Assembly (NCBI GenBank): GCA_003707065.3
Contig: PPXM03000015.1
Coordinates: 1-64,000, forward strand
From: Trigonopsis variabilis
Lineage: Eukaryota; Ascomycota; Trigonopsidomycetes; Trigonopsidales; Trigonopsidaceae
Length of the DNA stretch: 64,000 nucleotides
Reading direction: 5' to 3'
Made by a program: the position numbers and the translations under genes. Below are positions 42,354-52,891 of this stretch, in pieces (position 1 is the stretch's first letter; every line of letters begins with the position of its first letter). The notes under the pieces are model-generated. The model saw nothing but the letters and a program-made list of their open reading frames with translations. It did no database searches and was not told the DNA's origin.

Positions 42354-43586
42354 ATGGCTACGCCGTATTCTGTTGCAGCACGACGTTTATCATTACTGGC
42401 TGGTTCTTTCAGCATGCAAGGGACTATGGGCCAAACAAAGCACCGGGTGACAGTCATTGGCTCCGGGAATTGGTGAGTTTGAAGATGGGCATGTGATCTA
42501 ACGTCGAGGGGTTCAGTGATCGCGAAAATCGCGGCCGAAAACGCGGAAGAGTTGGGTGAATTTGATAGAGAAGTACGCATGTGGGTCTACCAAGAACAAG
42601 TCGATGGGAAGAATCTCACCGATATTATCAATTCGCAGCATGAAAATGTTAAATACCTGCCTGGGGTGAAGTTACCAGAGAATCTGGTTGCCGTTCCTGA
42701 TCTGAAGGCAGCCGTGGAAGGGTCGAATCTTTGGGTGTTTAATATCCCTCACCAGTTCATGGGTCGGGTGTGTGCCCAGCTCAAAGATTCAGTCACGCCC
42801 AATGTTCGAGCAATTTCATGCATCAAGGGTGTCCAGGTGTCGGATAGTACAATTGAATTGCCATGCGACTTTATTGCTAATCAACTGGGCATTCCGTGTG
42901 GTGTTCTCTCAGGCGCGAATCTTGCGCCTGAAATTGCGGCCAAAAAATGGTCTGAAACCACAATCGCTTATCACCGAGAACAAGAGGCCGCTCGAAAATC
43001 TCCCCGGTGCAGGTTGGGTCCTGAGCTATTCATCGATTCCGACCCAGTAAACGCAAACACCTGGCGAAATCTTTTCCATCGCCCTTACTTTCATGTTCAA
43101 GTCACTGATGATATCTATGGCGCCAGTCTCGGAGGTGCACTAAAGAACGTCGTTGCCATTGGAGCCGGCTTTGTTGAAGGACGAGGATGGGGGAATAACG
43201 CCATCTCGGCCATGATGCGCCGGGGCATGGTTGAAATGGTAAAATTCAGCAAGATGTTCTTCCCCAAGTCTCGTCTGGAAACTTTAACCTGCGAATCATG
43301 TGGAGTGGCTGATCTAATCACCTCATGTCTTGGTGGGCGGAATCATCGAATTGGCGTTGCCGTGGCCGAGAGCGGCCGCCCGTTTGCTGAACTCGAAGCC
43401 GAACTGTTGAATGGTCAGAGCGCCCAGGGAACCTTGACTGCTCGCGAGATCCACGGATTCTTGACCGCCAGAGATGTGGCCAGCGAGTTTCCTCTCTTTG
43501 AACTCGTCTACAGAGTCCTCTATGAGGGGGAAAATATCGATGATATTCCTACCATCCTGCAGCATGACCCTGATGCAGATCTATAG
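42354..43586 (+). CDS. GPD1: NAD-dependent glycerol-3-phosphate dehydrogenase
   Basis: Reduces dihydroxyacetone phosphate to glycerol 3-phosphate, for glycerol (osmolyte) and lipid synthesis and NADH balance. Model join(42354..42472, 42509..43586), 398 aa. The 36 nt intron (GTGAGT..CTAACGTCGAG) must be placed so that VTVIGSGNWGSVIAKIAAEN, the NAD-binding glycine motif, is rebuilt. Landmarks: CIKGVQV, VLSGANLAPEIAAKKWSETT, the catalytic-lysine segment ALKNVVAIGAGFVEG, and GRNHRIGVAVAESGRPF. The first ATG (42354) gives an extra 20 residues (MATPYSVAARRLSLLAGSFS) rich in Arg/Ser and lacking acids; a second ATG at 42414 starts close to the fold. The longer form could be organelle-targeted. It does not match the peroxisomal PTS2 consensus of yeast Gpd1. 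Confidence 0.95.
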
Positions 43587-43677
43587 ACAAGTATGACTTT
43601 ATGCCCCTCCTAGAAACGCGTTCTTTCATTCCTGTTATGTGTCTAATTCAATTGAGCAAAATATCTTCTAAGCTCTT

Positions 43678-44481
43678 TTATTTGTTCTCGTTTACCATAC
43701 CCATCTGACCATTGCCAATATTCGTTTTTATGAAGGAGCGTAGCGCCGAAAAAGTCGTGCTTGCAGATGTAGACGAGGGTTCATTAGTTAACGATGCAGT
43801 GTGGGAGAGAACGGTTTGAAATCGTTTGGTCTCCTCAGTAACAAGGAGTTCCTTTGTTTTCGATCTCATGGGACGAGAACGGCTCACGACGAAGTCTAAA
43901 GACTGGTTACCGTCCTTGTCTTCTGACCTCTTCTGCACTGTATATAATTGCTGGCACAACTGCAAGATTTTAACTTCCGGCCGATCGCCAAGTCCCGCCG
44001 CTAACATTTTCTTTGATCTTCCCTTTGGTAACTTAGGCATAACTACCTTTCTTCTAAATGAGGATTGACCCAAACTCGTAGGCTTAAACTTCACTTCTGA
44101 GCGTTGAGATTTTATGATTTTCTTCTTGATCACATCAGAACTGTCCATATCCACATCCATAGCCGTATCAGATCCCTCCTCGATATCCTCATAATCACTT
44201 TCTACTGCCGGAAGGGCATCAAGAAGCGTCTGGAGAGTCCCACTTTTGAACGACTGGCGATCATTTTTCCTCCTTCGTTTCAAAGATGATTTCGATACTT
44301 TAGGAGCTAGTGCCTGCTGAGTCTCGCTCAATTTCGTCAGCAGCTTTCGTCGCTTTTGTTGTCGCTTCTCTACCTTTGAGAGTTTACCAGCCGACGTACT
44401 CAAAGCTGGATCGTCTTTGAAAACAGTAGCACGAGAACCAACCTTCGACTTAGTAAGTTAACTAACCATATGACGTACCAT
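43678..44481 (-). CDS. SLX9: SLX9-like ribosome biogenesis protein
   Basis: SLX9 proteins assist 40S pre-ribosome export and processing. Model complement(join(43678..44448, 44479..44481)), 257 aa. The only plausible start places the ATG alone in exon 1, followed by a 30 nt intron (GTACGT..TTACTAAG) and SKVGSRATVFKDDPALSTSA; this start is uncertain. Family-like parts: the basic helix KVEKRQQKRRKLLTKLSETQ, the Lys/Arg-rich KSSLKRRRKNDRQSF, LLDALPAVE, and the C-terminal block RFQTVLSHTASL...FSALRSFIKTNIGNG, which follows the F..VL.h..F..nP..al..hl.n pattern. The middle is variable. Converges with GPD1, divergent from PAM17. Confidence 0.65.
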
Positions 44482-44647
44482 AGCACGTAAAATACAATAA
44501 CCGTAAGAACAAGAACAGAGAAGCAAAGATCTAGCGATTGATGCACGAAAAGAAAAAAAAGTCCTGATGGTCCCAACGTAGTTGCCAGGACAACCGCGTC
44601 GTTAATTTTCATTGCCCGATGATTTCTACAGACCCATTCTATCATCG

Positions 44648-45256
44648 ATGCTTCGCTTTCCGACATTATCAACTATCTCGCGTCCCCTCTTTTCATCACC
44701 GTGCGTTCGAATCAGCCCCAGACTTGGAATCTTTTCTTCTCAATTGTCGCTGGGTTTAGGGATTGGCGGACGGAGACTGGTTCAGACCAGCACCCCACAA
44801 GCAAAATTGGGCTGGAATGAGTTCCTTAAGTTACGCCAGAGTCGACGCAAGGCGCAGTTTGTTTTTTCAGTTATTTGTGGTATGGTAGGCCCACTGATTT
44901 GTTACGGCTATGTCAGTAATATCGAGTTTGACTTGTCTCAGACATTCTTTGGTCTAGATATGATGCAATGTGCTATTATCGCTTTTATTGGAGTTGCTGC
45001 GCTATCTTCTCTGGCAGGGCCTACTATTGGCAACAAATGGTTTCTGCTTACCCACCGCAAAGTGGCTTCTCAATTTCTGATTCGCGAGAGCGAATTCTTG
45101 GCACATATCAAGAAGAACAGAGTCGATCCTTCGTCGCAGTCGTTTTCGAATCCTGTTCCAGATTACTACGGTGAAAAAATTGGGTCTCTCAAAGACTATC
45201 GCCAGTGGCTACGAGACTGTGCCACCTACCGAAGGAAGACCAAGAACTTTCTTTAG
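44648..45256 (+). CDS. PAM17: Presequence translocase motor subunit Pam17
   Basis: Inner-membrane subunit of the TIM23-associated import motor. 202 aa; the frame is open upstream but the first ATG is 44648 (MLRFPTLSTISRPLFSSPCV), an acid-free presequence. The mature part starts near GWNEFLKLRQSRRKAQFVFS, the Pam17 signature. Two membrane spans follow (FVFSVICGMVGPLICYGYV and MMQCAIIAFIGVAALSSLAG), then GPTIGNKWFLLTHRKVASQF and a matrix-facing C-terminus (REREFLAHIKKNRVDPS-like; exact RESEFLAHIKKNRVDPS) ending YRRKTKNFL. All conserved blocks are present. Intronless. Divergent from SLX9 with a short shared promoter (about 165 bp). It converges with CCP1, 83 bp apart. Confidence 0.93.
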   Translation: MLRFPTLSTISRPLFSSPCVRISPRLGIFSSQLSLGLGIGGRRLVQTSTPQAKLGWNEFLKLRQSRRKAQFVFSVICGMVGPLICYGYVSNIEFDLSQTFFGLDMMQCAIIAFIGVAALSSLAGPTIGNKWFLLTHRKVASQFLIRESEFLAHIKKNRVDPSSQSFSNPVPDYYGEKIGSLKDYRQWLRDCATYRRKTKNFL

Positions 45257-45339
45257 AAAAAATTGATATTGTATATATTCCACAAATCGAGGCTTTGCAA
45301 ACAAAAGTATTGCTGCTTCAACCCCCCAGTAGTGCATTA

Positions 45340-46520
45340 TTACTCTACTACTGGGAATGTCCAGTAAGGAGTGTTAGGCTTGAATGGGACGCCCAATTCA
45401 ATCAACTTTGTAAACGCAGCACTAAAGTCCTTAAAGAACCGATCGTTATCCTTGGCGTACAATTCGACGTATTTATGGAAGTTGGGGTCGGTCAGGAAGG
45501 CCATATCGGTTGGAAGCATCATCAGCGACTTAGTCTTGTCATCTTCCCACTGACGCTCGCCGTCCCACTTTCGAATATGCCATTTCTCATTCAAGAGTAA
45601 TGTATAGAAATCATTGGTGAACGTAGTGGGCGAGAATGTCCAAGGGCCGTCGAAACCCGAGTATTGCTTATGGCATCGTCCCAGACAATGGGCCCCCACT
45701 AGGGCGGTGATTTCTTGGTCATTGAACCCCATGCGGTAAAAAACATCCCGGACATGAGCGGCTCCTTTGGATCCATCGGGGAGTCGTCCATCAGGGGTCT
45801 TAATCAGAGTGGAAATGGTGAAGTCAGTTCGTCCAGGACGCCATTTGATGGTGGGGCCGTAGGCCTGTTGGATCGCACACACGCCTCCGAGCGTATAAAG
45901 ATCACCATAAGAAATCCAAGGAAATTGCTTTTTAATTGGCTCCAGGAAGTTGCGACCAACGTCGAGACCCTTATTTGCCCCGTAGCTCTTTTCGGGGTCA
46001 AAACGCATTGCACCACCGTTGGATCCACCAGTGCCATCGGCTTTAGAATAGGATCCCCTTGACAGTTAGCAACCACATTAATCATGCGAATCTTACGAGC
46101 AATGCCAGGCCAATCTAGAAATGTTAGTCCATGCTTGCAATGAGAAACGCACCTAACCAACACGGGGCCATAAGACCCATCATCGTGGTCGGTCTCATCG
46201 TCGAGCTTCTTCGCGATAGCCTTGTAGACGTCATAGTAGTCCTCATATCCGTGGTCTTGAAACGTAGCAGTTATCGGCTTCTTGCCATTCATATACCAAT
46301 ATGCTCCTCCAAGACCTGCTGCTCCAATAACTACCCAGAATAGCTTGCCCTTACCTCCCTTGGGAGAGGGAGGCTTGGGAGGAGGAGGAGCGCCAGGATT
46401 AGGACTGGTCGTCGAATTGGTCGAGTTCCACCGGACAGTCTTGACGTTTGTGCGTAGAGATCTCCAGTTGAGCCTGCCAGCACGACTGAGACTCGTTCTT
46501 GCTGAGTTAAGGAAGGACAT
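45340..46520 (-). CDS. CCP1: Cytochrome c peroxidase, mitochondrial
   Basis: Haem peroxidase of the intermembrane space that reduces H2O2 with electrons from cytochrome c. Model complement(join(45340..46057, 46097..46114, 46153..46520)), 367 aa (yeast precursor 361). A presequence ([20 protein letters not shown]) is followed by a Pro-rich link and a hydrophobic sorting segment ([18 protein letters not shown]), as in yeast. An 18 nt micro-exon between introns of 38 and 39 nt encodes the distal pocket: R123, W126 and H127 (yeast R48, W51, H52) in [20 protein letters not shown]. The proximal side has [12 protein letters not shown] with the haem-ligand His, GPWTF with the radical-site Trp, and [10 protein letters not shown] with its Asp partner. 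All catalytic residues are present. Confidence 0.94.
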
Positions 46521-47436
46521 TGATTGGGTAGACAGGAATGGGCCCGATTATTTATACACGCTACCCCGAGTGTGTAACTATTAGGCAATAAGGTCCAAAC
46601 GGTGTGGTACGATAATCGTCGTCGACCAATGGTCTTATACTTGCTGGTTTTACTATTCTGGACTGCCTTGTGTGGCTTTTAGTCAGCTTCGCGGGAACTG
46701 GACCCTACAGACTACTTGAGAGCATTAGACACTTTACGAAACTTGCTGCGTCATCACTTTGGCATCTCGACTCAATCGCCGTGGAACCTACCAGATGGCC
46801 CCATTTGGGAAGGAGGACATAAATATAAGCTGATATTAGATATTATCCGCTTCTAATTGGTCTACAGTGACGGTCATGTAATCAGCTGTTACTCTGCTAT
46901 GGGGCTGAAAGGTGACAAGTGAGACGAGCTGACAATTATGACTTGAGTTGCAAGCGCCAGCGTTTTATTGGCTGACTGTACAGCTGTTGTAGCGTGTATG
47001 TAGTTGTCTCTATCTTGCTGTCTGCCTCTCATTGTCCTGTTCTCATGTCATCGTGATGTCTTCGGTGGTCGCACTGTCTTGGTTGATCAAGTGGAGGAAG
47101 TAATCGCACTGACCGCAGTGCAGCATCTTGTCTAGTAGAAAAGGCTTCATATTGGACCAAAAATCTCCTGTTAGTTGGAAAATCTTATCAGAACGAAAAG
47201 CCCTATCCTCTGTGATTCCGTGGACGCTCACGGCGTTTCATAACTACATATCCTGCGCTGTCTGCTTGGTCGCCCTTGCAGTTTAAGATAGTTGGCAACA
47301 GTAGTGAGAAGCTTCCTGTTACCGGCCCCAGCTGCCTTGCTGCGGACCGACCGTTACTATCGGTGTCGCCGCACGAGATAAAGGAACTTGCCCGATAGGC
47401 CTTGCTTTCTCATTGTAGAGACATACCTCACGAACA
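46521..47436. other. Intergenic between divergent CCP1 and amidase
   Basis: About 915 bp. It should contain both promoters. Small open frames (for example minus 47043-47231) resemble nothing known; no repeat or RNA gene seen. Confidence 0.5.
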
Positions 47437-49128
47437 ATGACAAGGGAACAGAGCTTGAACGACTGGAAGACGGTCGCATCCGAGAAACAACAACAGGTTC
47501 TGGAGAAAATCCCCTCGAAGTGGAGGTTCACGAAGGTTCCTGTGGTCGACAATACCGCCGAGTATTTGGATACTATTCTGCCTTCAGAGGAAAATGAAAT
47601 CACGCAGTCCGATATTACAACACTAATTTCTTCCTTGGCGTCGGGCAAGTTATCAGCAATAGCTGTTTGCGAAGCGTTCTGTCACCGAGCGGCTCTGGCT
47701 CACCAGTTGGTACGGTGGTGTATGATGAAAAATAGCTAACTTCAGGTCAATTGCTGCTCAGAGATATTTTTTGAAGAGGCTTTTGCTCAGGCAGCGGCTT
47801 TGGATGATCATTTTTCTCGCACAGGCTCTCTTGTTGGGCCTCTTCATGGGATTCCTGTATCGCTCAAAGACCAGCATAACATTGAAGGACAGCAAACTAC
47901 AATTGGATACATCTCTCGAATTGGAACTGTTGCTACTAAAGATACAGAGTCGGATCTTGTCCGCATTCTCAGAAAGTCTGGCGCTGTCTTTTACGTGAAG
48001 ACCACGACTCCGACCGCCATGATGTCTGGCGACACGGTATCCAGTATTTATGGAGTAACCCGAAACGCCATTAAGGCGTCTTTCTCAGCTAGTGGTTCTT
48101 CTGGAGGAGAAGGTGCCCTGATTGCCAGTCACGGATCTCTCCTAGGACTTGGCACTGACATTGGAGGCTCCGTCAGAGGCCCTGCCGCTTTTAATGGGAT
48201 CTTCACTTTGAAACCATCCTCCGGTCGAATTCCTTACGCTAACGTCAGCAATTCTTACGAAGGCCAGACTGTGATCCCTTCAGTCATAGGTCCAATGACG
48301 TCCCACTTCGACGATATGAGCTTGTTCATGAAGACCATACTCGACAACAAGCCTTGGCTGCAAGATCCGGCTCTAGTCCCACTTCCTTGGACTCCATATA
48401 AACTAGAGAATCGCCCATTGTGCATTGGTATCTTCTGGAATGACGGGTTTAGGACCCCTTTTCCTCCAGTGAGACGAGCATTGGAGACATGCGCAAAGGC
48501 ACTGGAGGCAGCGGGCCACAGGGTGATCAAATGGGAGCCCCCTAGCCACATTCTGGCTACAAAGCTGGTAAATGACCTCTTCGTGGCCGACGGAGCCCAG
48601 GAAGTCATCGGCGAACACAACGACAGCGGTGAACCTATTTTAAAGCAGCTGGCTCTTATAAAAACCTGTGCAGAGACAAGTCGCCCGTCGCTGTCGCTAC
48701 ATGGGTACTGGCAACTTACTAAAGATATTTACGCCTACCAACGAGAATATTATGCTTATTGGGATAGTACGGCCAAGTTGAATCCCGATGGAATCGCTGT
48801 AGATTGCTATATCAGCCCCGTCAACGCTACGCCAGTGTTCAAAATAGGAGACATGACGGTCGTTAATGGATCGTACACTCGTCCTCAAAACTGTATAAAC
48901 GCATCGTGCGTCGTGTTCCCGGCAACAAAATGTGATCAGACGGTCGACCAACCTTTTAGTGACGCCGAGCTCAGTCAGATGAAACCCGAGGATGCTGAAG
49001 CGCAAAAATATTACAATCCAGAGGAGTTTAACGGAATGCCTGTAGGGCTACAAGTGGTGGCCCGTAAAATGGAAGAAGAGAAAGCTCTAGCAGTCACTAA
49101 AGAACTGATGACACTATTAAGCAATTAA
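47437..49128 (+). CDS. Amidase signature family hydrolase
   Basis: Model join(47437..47709, 47746..49128), 551 aa, with one 36 nt intron (GTACGG..AGCTAACTTCAG) joining AALAHQLVNCCSEIFFEEAF. The Ser-cisSer-Lys triad is visible: Lys in GIPVSLKDQHNIEG (about residue 132), cis-Ser in FSASGSSGGEGALIA, and nucleophile Ser in GLGTDIGGSVRGPAAF. Length and the late HGYWQLTKDIYAYQREY and FNGMPVGLQVVARK blocks fit fungal general/acetamidase-type enzymes. Substrate unknown: acetamide, aryl amides or vitamin-like amides are all possible. It lies convergent to a vitamin-type MFS transporter, 127 bp away; a joint role in amide or vitamin use is only a guess. Confidence 0.92.
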
Positions 49129-49255
49129 CAGTGGACACAAGATCGAGAGTCTTCTGTCATGAATCGCGTATACCTATTAAATAAATGATAGAAGGTCTTG
49201 GTTTCAGGGTTGTTAGAAATATATGAAACGGAAATCGGTCATTGTACCCGTAGAA

Positions 49256-50902
49256 TCAGGAATTCCTCTCTTCATCTGGTACGCCTAGTTTCACCTCATC
49301 CGCCGCTTCGTCGGTTTCGAGTGTTTCGTGCTCAACGTTTGATAGCAAGAGATCAGCGTCGTGGTACTTCCGTCGATCATACTTCTTTCCATAATATCCA
49401 AAGATGGGCAATAGCAATAGAAGAAAAGCCCCTATAGAGGTGATCTTGTACCCAAGGCTGAATTCTGGGGCATGGGAAGTAGGGAAGAAGACAATATTAG
49501 TCCAGATGTTCATTGCTTGTGAGACCGCGTCTGAAAAACCAAGTACGAAAGCTCTTTCATCCGCATCACGACGACACGTGAGGTTGATCCAGCCAGAAAC
49601 AAGCGTTTGGTTAACAGAATCAAGGCCAATGATCAGAAAGCAAAACCACTTGAACCCAATAGGGATATTCCAGACAGCAAGACTAACATAAGAAAGGATG
49701 AAAAGAGTCTGCGTGATAGTAAGGAAGGGATAAATACTCATCTGATCTGCTAGACCTCCGACAATGAATTGGGCGACAACGCCAAAGGCAGCTTGGATTG
49801 AAGGATAGTTGTCCACATCCTGAGTTGAGTAGAGATCAGGCCGCGAATCAAGCCACAGTGGGAACCCTGTACCATCAGGGAGAGCTACAACATTGAGGAG
49901 CACCCAAAAGGCCGTAAAGAAATGAACGTGCCAGTTGACAAAGACCCGACTGACAAGTTTCCAGCTAAGCTTGGTGGGCTCTTTGATGCCTGCTGCCAAG
50001 GTCCGGCTTCGGGCCAGATCCAAATCAGCTTGCGAGAGCCACCAGAGAGACTTGGCTTGAAATGGGGCACCAGGGAAGAACAAAAAGCCTATAAGAGCAA
50101 TAGGAACGGTGAAAATGCCATCAATTATGAATCCCCACTGCCAGGCATCTAGGTTTCCTTTACCATTCAGATGAGTGTAAGCAGCTGCCTGAAGGTAGCC
50201 AGAAAACATGCCACCCAGGGATGAAGATACACTGAACGCCATCACTCGGCGGTAAAGCTCATCACGTTTATACCAGCTCCCCAAGATAAAAACAATGGAA
50301 GGAAAAATAGGACCTTCGGCTAAACCGACCAGAAATCTCAGCGCCAAAATTTGAGAAGGAGTCTTGCAAGCGGCTTGACAAAATGTGAGCACGCCCCAGA
50401 CCAACTCCAAGGTGGGAAGTAAAAATCTTGCCCACTTCCTAGTGACGAACATGGTGCCAAAGGCCATACTCACTATGTAGCCAGCCGAATAGAGAGATTT
50501 TGCATAGCTGAGGTTGTCTCCAGTGAATTCTATGGCCTCTTTCATCCCAGTGGTGTACGAATAAGTTATATTCGACTTATCGAGCGATTTAGTGAAGTAT
50601 GAAGCACAAATATATGTAAGGATCAGGAAATCCAGCTTGAGTAATAATGCCTTCTCAGGTTTGCTCAAAGTAGCAGGGTACCAATAAAATAGACGAACAA
50701 AGCCATCATACCACTTCTTAGGATGAGGATTTGCCTCCACGTTCGATGATGTCGCCTGTGTCAAATCATCTAAGACTAGATCCTTGCTCTCTGATTGAGT
50801 ATCTGATTGGATATGCTCTAAATCTTCCTTATAATTTACCTCAACCATGGGCGCTTCTAAATGCTCTCCGAAAGATATTTCTGAAAAGTACTCTGTGTGC
50901 AT
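49256..50902 (-). CDS. MFS transporter, anion:cation symporter (vitamin/pantothenate type)
   Basis: 548 aa, intronless. The N-terminal cytosolic stretch of about 85 residues is acidic. Twelve hydrophobic spans follow. The family-like first helix region FLILTYICASYFTKSLDKSN with YSYTTGMKEAIEFTGDNLSY is the pattern of fungal Fen2/Liz1/Vht1/Seo1/Dal5-type permeases. FLVGLAEGPIFPSIVFILGS is the conserved 'G..Eg..fP....l' helix. ERAFVLGFSDAVSQAMNIWT lies in the C-terminal half. Substrates in this group include pantothenate, biotin, nicotinate, allantoate and peptides; the sequence does not decide. The C-terminus is acidic. Plasma membrane location is inferred. Confidence 0.9.
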   Translation of the reverse strand: MHTEYFSEISFGEHLEAPMVEVNYKEDLEHIQSDTQSESKDLVLDDLTQATSSNVEANPHPKKWYDGFVRLFYWYPATLSKPEKALLLKLDFLILTYICASYFTKSLDKSNITYSYTTGMKEAIEFTGDNLSYAKSLYSAGYIVSMAFGTMFVTRKWARFLLPTLELVWGVLTFCQAACKTPSQILALRFLVGLAEGPIFPSIVFILGSWYKRDELYRRVMAFSVSSSLGGMFSGYLQAAAYTHLNGKGNLDAWQWGFIIDGIFTVPIALIGFLFFPGAPFQAKSLWWLSQADLDLARSRTLAAGIKEPTKLSWKLVSRVFVNWHVHFFTAFWVLLNVVALPDGTGFPLWLDSRPDLYSTQDVDNYPSIQAAFGVVAQFIVGGLADQMSIYPFLTITQTLFILSYVSLAVWNIPIGFKWFCFLIIGLDSVNQTLVSGWINLTCRRDADERAFVLGFSDAVSQAMNIWTNIVFFPTSHAPEFSLGYKITSIGAFLLLLLPIFGYYGKKYDRRKYHDADLLLSNVEHETLETDEAADEVKLGVPDEERNS

Positions 50903-52103
50903 TTATACCACCCCATTTTCCTTAATAAAACGCTGGACTTGCTCAGTCATATTCAATCACGCAATCGCACTTCGTCTTGTTTAATCGTATGGTGCCCTCC
51001 TTGTGTGGCATCTCTCGGGTATAGATATAAATTATGACTCCTGTTACAGGGCACACAAGCTTTTCCGTTCTATTCGCTCGAAACACGACTAGACTAGAGA
51101 AACACAACTTCATTCTTTCAATAATTCATCTTCCCCTCATCTTCAGATATATTGTTTGCAAAAAAATCCTCTTTTCTTCCTTCTTGATTTGCTTTGCCTT
51201 TGTTCTTTCTGTCGCCAGTCACATATCTTCATCATCTTTGCCTGTTTAGAAAGGCGCCGTGGACAAAACTTTCTGCCGTGATGGGCCGCCATCCAACCGT
51301 ATCGGGCGACTGTAATTGAAGCATTGACTATTGGGAGACGTAGTATTCCATTCTCCGAGCTAATTGTGTAATTTATCCTTCCCGTCCACTCATCGTTCCA
51401 TCTGGTCACCCTTTTGACTAATCGATCCTTGCTAATGGTAGCGCCAATTCGACGCTATCACGTAAAAGAGGAATGAAAAGCAAAACAATGGATTGATATG
51501 ACACAAAGAGAGTAGAATTGAGATAAACAAGTGACAAATCTCATTGTAAAAGCGTTTCCGTTATAAATACGAAATGCCTAGCATATTTTATGGTGTCCAG
51601 GTAATGAGGCCACCACAAACTCTCTCTGAAGTAACATTATGTTCGCTGGAAATCCTCGCCTTATTAGATCCAGGTAGGTCGACCCAATTCATGCATTCAA
51701 CAGTATTAGCGTCTTCGGCAGATCTTGAGCGGAAACATGGTGAATTTCAACACAGCGTCTCTCCACTGCCAGGTTATAAGCTAAGCCATATTTGAAGAGG
51801 AGAAAGAAAAACTAAGTTTTATTTTGCTGTATTAATTGTAACCCTACTCTGAATCGCCCACTCTACTCCGAATCATAGGTGACTAGTGCCTCTTGAATAT
51901 CAGAAATTTTAGGCACAAAACATCACCGGCTTGCTCCAAGCTTTATATAAAGACACGCCTGGCTAAAAGTTCATGCGATGATCGGCCATCTTTAATGGTT
52001 GCTGTTTCAGCACTCGACGCACAAGCATCTATCTTGCGAATGGTAGTGTATCGATCACTCTTGCTACCACTACTACCATCTTGGTGTCCACCTACCTCTA
52101 GCC
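50903..52103. other. Gene-poor stretch, nothing recognised
   Basis: 1.2 kb between the transporter and TAF11, divergent promoters included. Short frames at 51034-51249 and 51574-51795 look random. A near-repeated phrase CTACTCTGAATCGCCCA / CTACTCCGAATCATAGG occurs near 51845-51882. Confidence 0.45.
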
Positions 52104-52829
52104 ATGGACATCACCAGTCCAGCACCGCCAGGACCTTCAGTCGACGATGGCCAAAGCCGGCAAAGTTCCGTGACACCCAAACCCGAAGACTCTCCATTAG
52201 CAGATAGCTCAGCCAAGAAGAAGAAGAAAAGCAAGAGCAAGAAGGACAAGAAAGATAAAGATAAGGAGAAGGATAAAGAGAAGGAGAAAAATAAGAAACA
52301 AAAAGAAAGTAAAGACAAGACGGGAGCAAAGCCGGAAGGAAGTGACGAGGAAGAAGAAGATGAGATTGACGAGATCTTCAACGATGATGACGCTGGGGCG
52401 GCCCGAAATGAGATCAACCAAGAGAAGCTCAAGTTTTTACTAGCGAATTTTAATGAGGACCAATTCTCCCGTTATGTGGCTTATCGTCGAGCTAACATCA
52501 ACCGACCAGGCACTAAACGCATTGCCAATCAAGCCTTGAACCAGTCAATCTCGGGCAACGTCGCCGTCGTCATCTCAGGTTTCGCCAAGGTCTTGGTCGG
52601 AGACATAGTGCAGTATGCCCGCGAAGTCCAGCAGCGAGAGTTCAGATCGGCTTTCTACGCTGATCCTGCTAATGAGGGCACCGAATACGTGGAACCGGAC
52701 AACTATCCACCGCTGGATCCCAGCCACGTCCGCGAAGCGTGGCGTCTCTATCGTACCGAGAGTGGAGTTGTTCCGGCTGCAAATTGGAGGGTTTCAGAGG
52801 GAGGAAGGCAAAAGCGACTGTTTAGATGA
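52104..52829 (+). CDS. TAF11: TFIID subunit TAF11
   Basis: Histone-fold subunit of TFIID that pairs with TAF13 and contacts TBP/TFIIA. 241 aa, intronless, ATG at 52104. The first half is disordered, with a very lysine-rich low-complexity block (residues about 38-75, KKKKKSKSKKDKKDKDKEKD) and an acidic block (SDEEEEDEIDEIFNDDD). The histone-fold core begins KLKFLLANFNEDQFSRYVAY. RRANINRPGTKRIANQALNQ and VISGFAKVLVGDIVQYAREV follow, then the diagnostic PLDPSHVREAWRLYRTE. All expected blocks are intact. It converges with the p47-type gene 62 bp away. Confidence 0.95.
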   Translation: MDITSPAPPGPSVDDGQSRQSSVTPKPEDSPLADSSAKKKKKSKSKKDKKDKDKEKDKEKEKNKKQKESKDKTGAKPEGSDEEEEDEIDEIFNDDDAGAARNEINQEKLKFLLANFNEDQFSRYVAYRRANINRPGTKRIANQALNQSISGNVAVVISGFAKVLVGDIVQYAREVQQREFRSAFYADPANEGTEYVEPDNYPPLDPSHVREAWRLYRTESGVVPAANWRVSEGGRQKRLFR

Positions 52830-52891
52830 TGTATTATTTAATGACCCGTTTACGACTGACCTGCACTCGTTCGTACTCTTTTACTCACGTT

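Noticed and set aside
42354-42416. Peroxisomal PTS2 signal in the GPD1 extension (RLSLLAGSF)
   Set aside because: The consensus needs H/Q and then L/A after the five-residue spacer; here these are S and F.
45804-46520. A long continuous frame (238 codons) running through the CCP1 introns, as if CCP1 were a shorter unspliced protein
   Set aside because: It departs into a frame with no peroxidase likeness. Splicing out 38 and 39 nt restores the distal pocket and all downstream catalytic residues.
52073-52432. Minus-strand frames opposite TAF11 that look like hydrophobic Phe/Leu/Ser-rich proteins
   Set aside because: They are the complement of TAF11's lysine/glutamate-rich low-complexity block, a compositional shadow.
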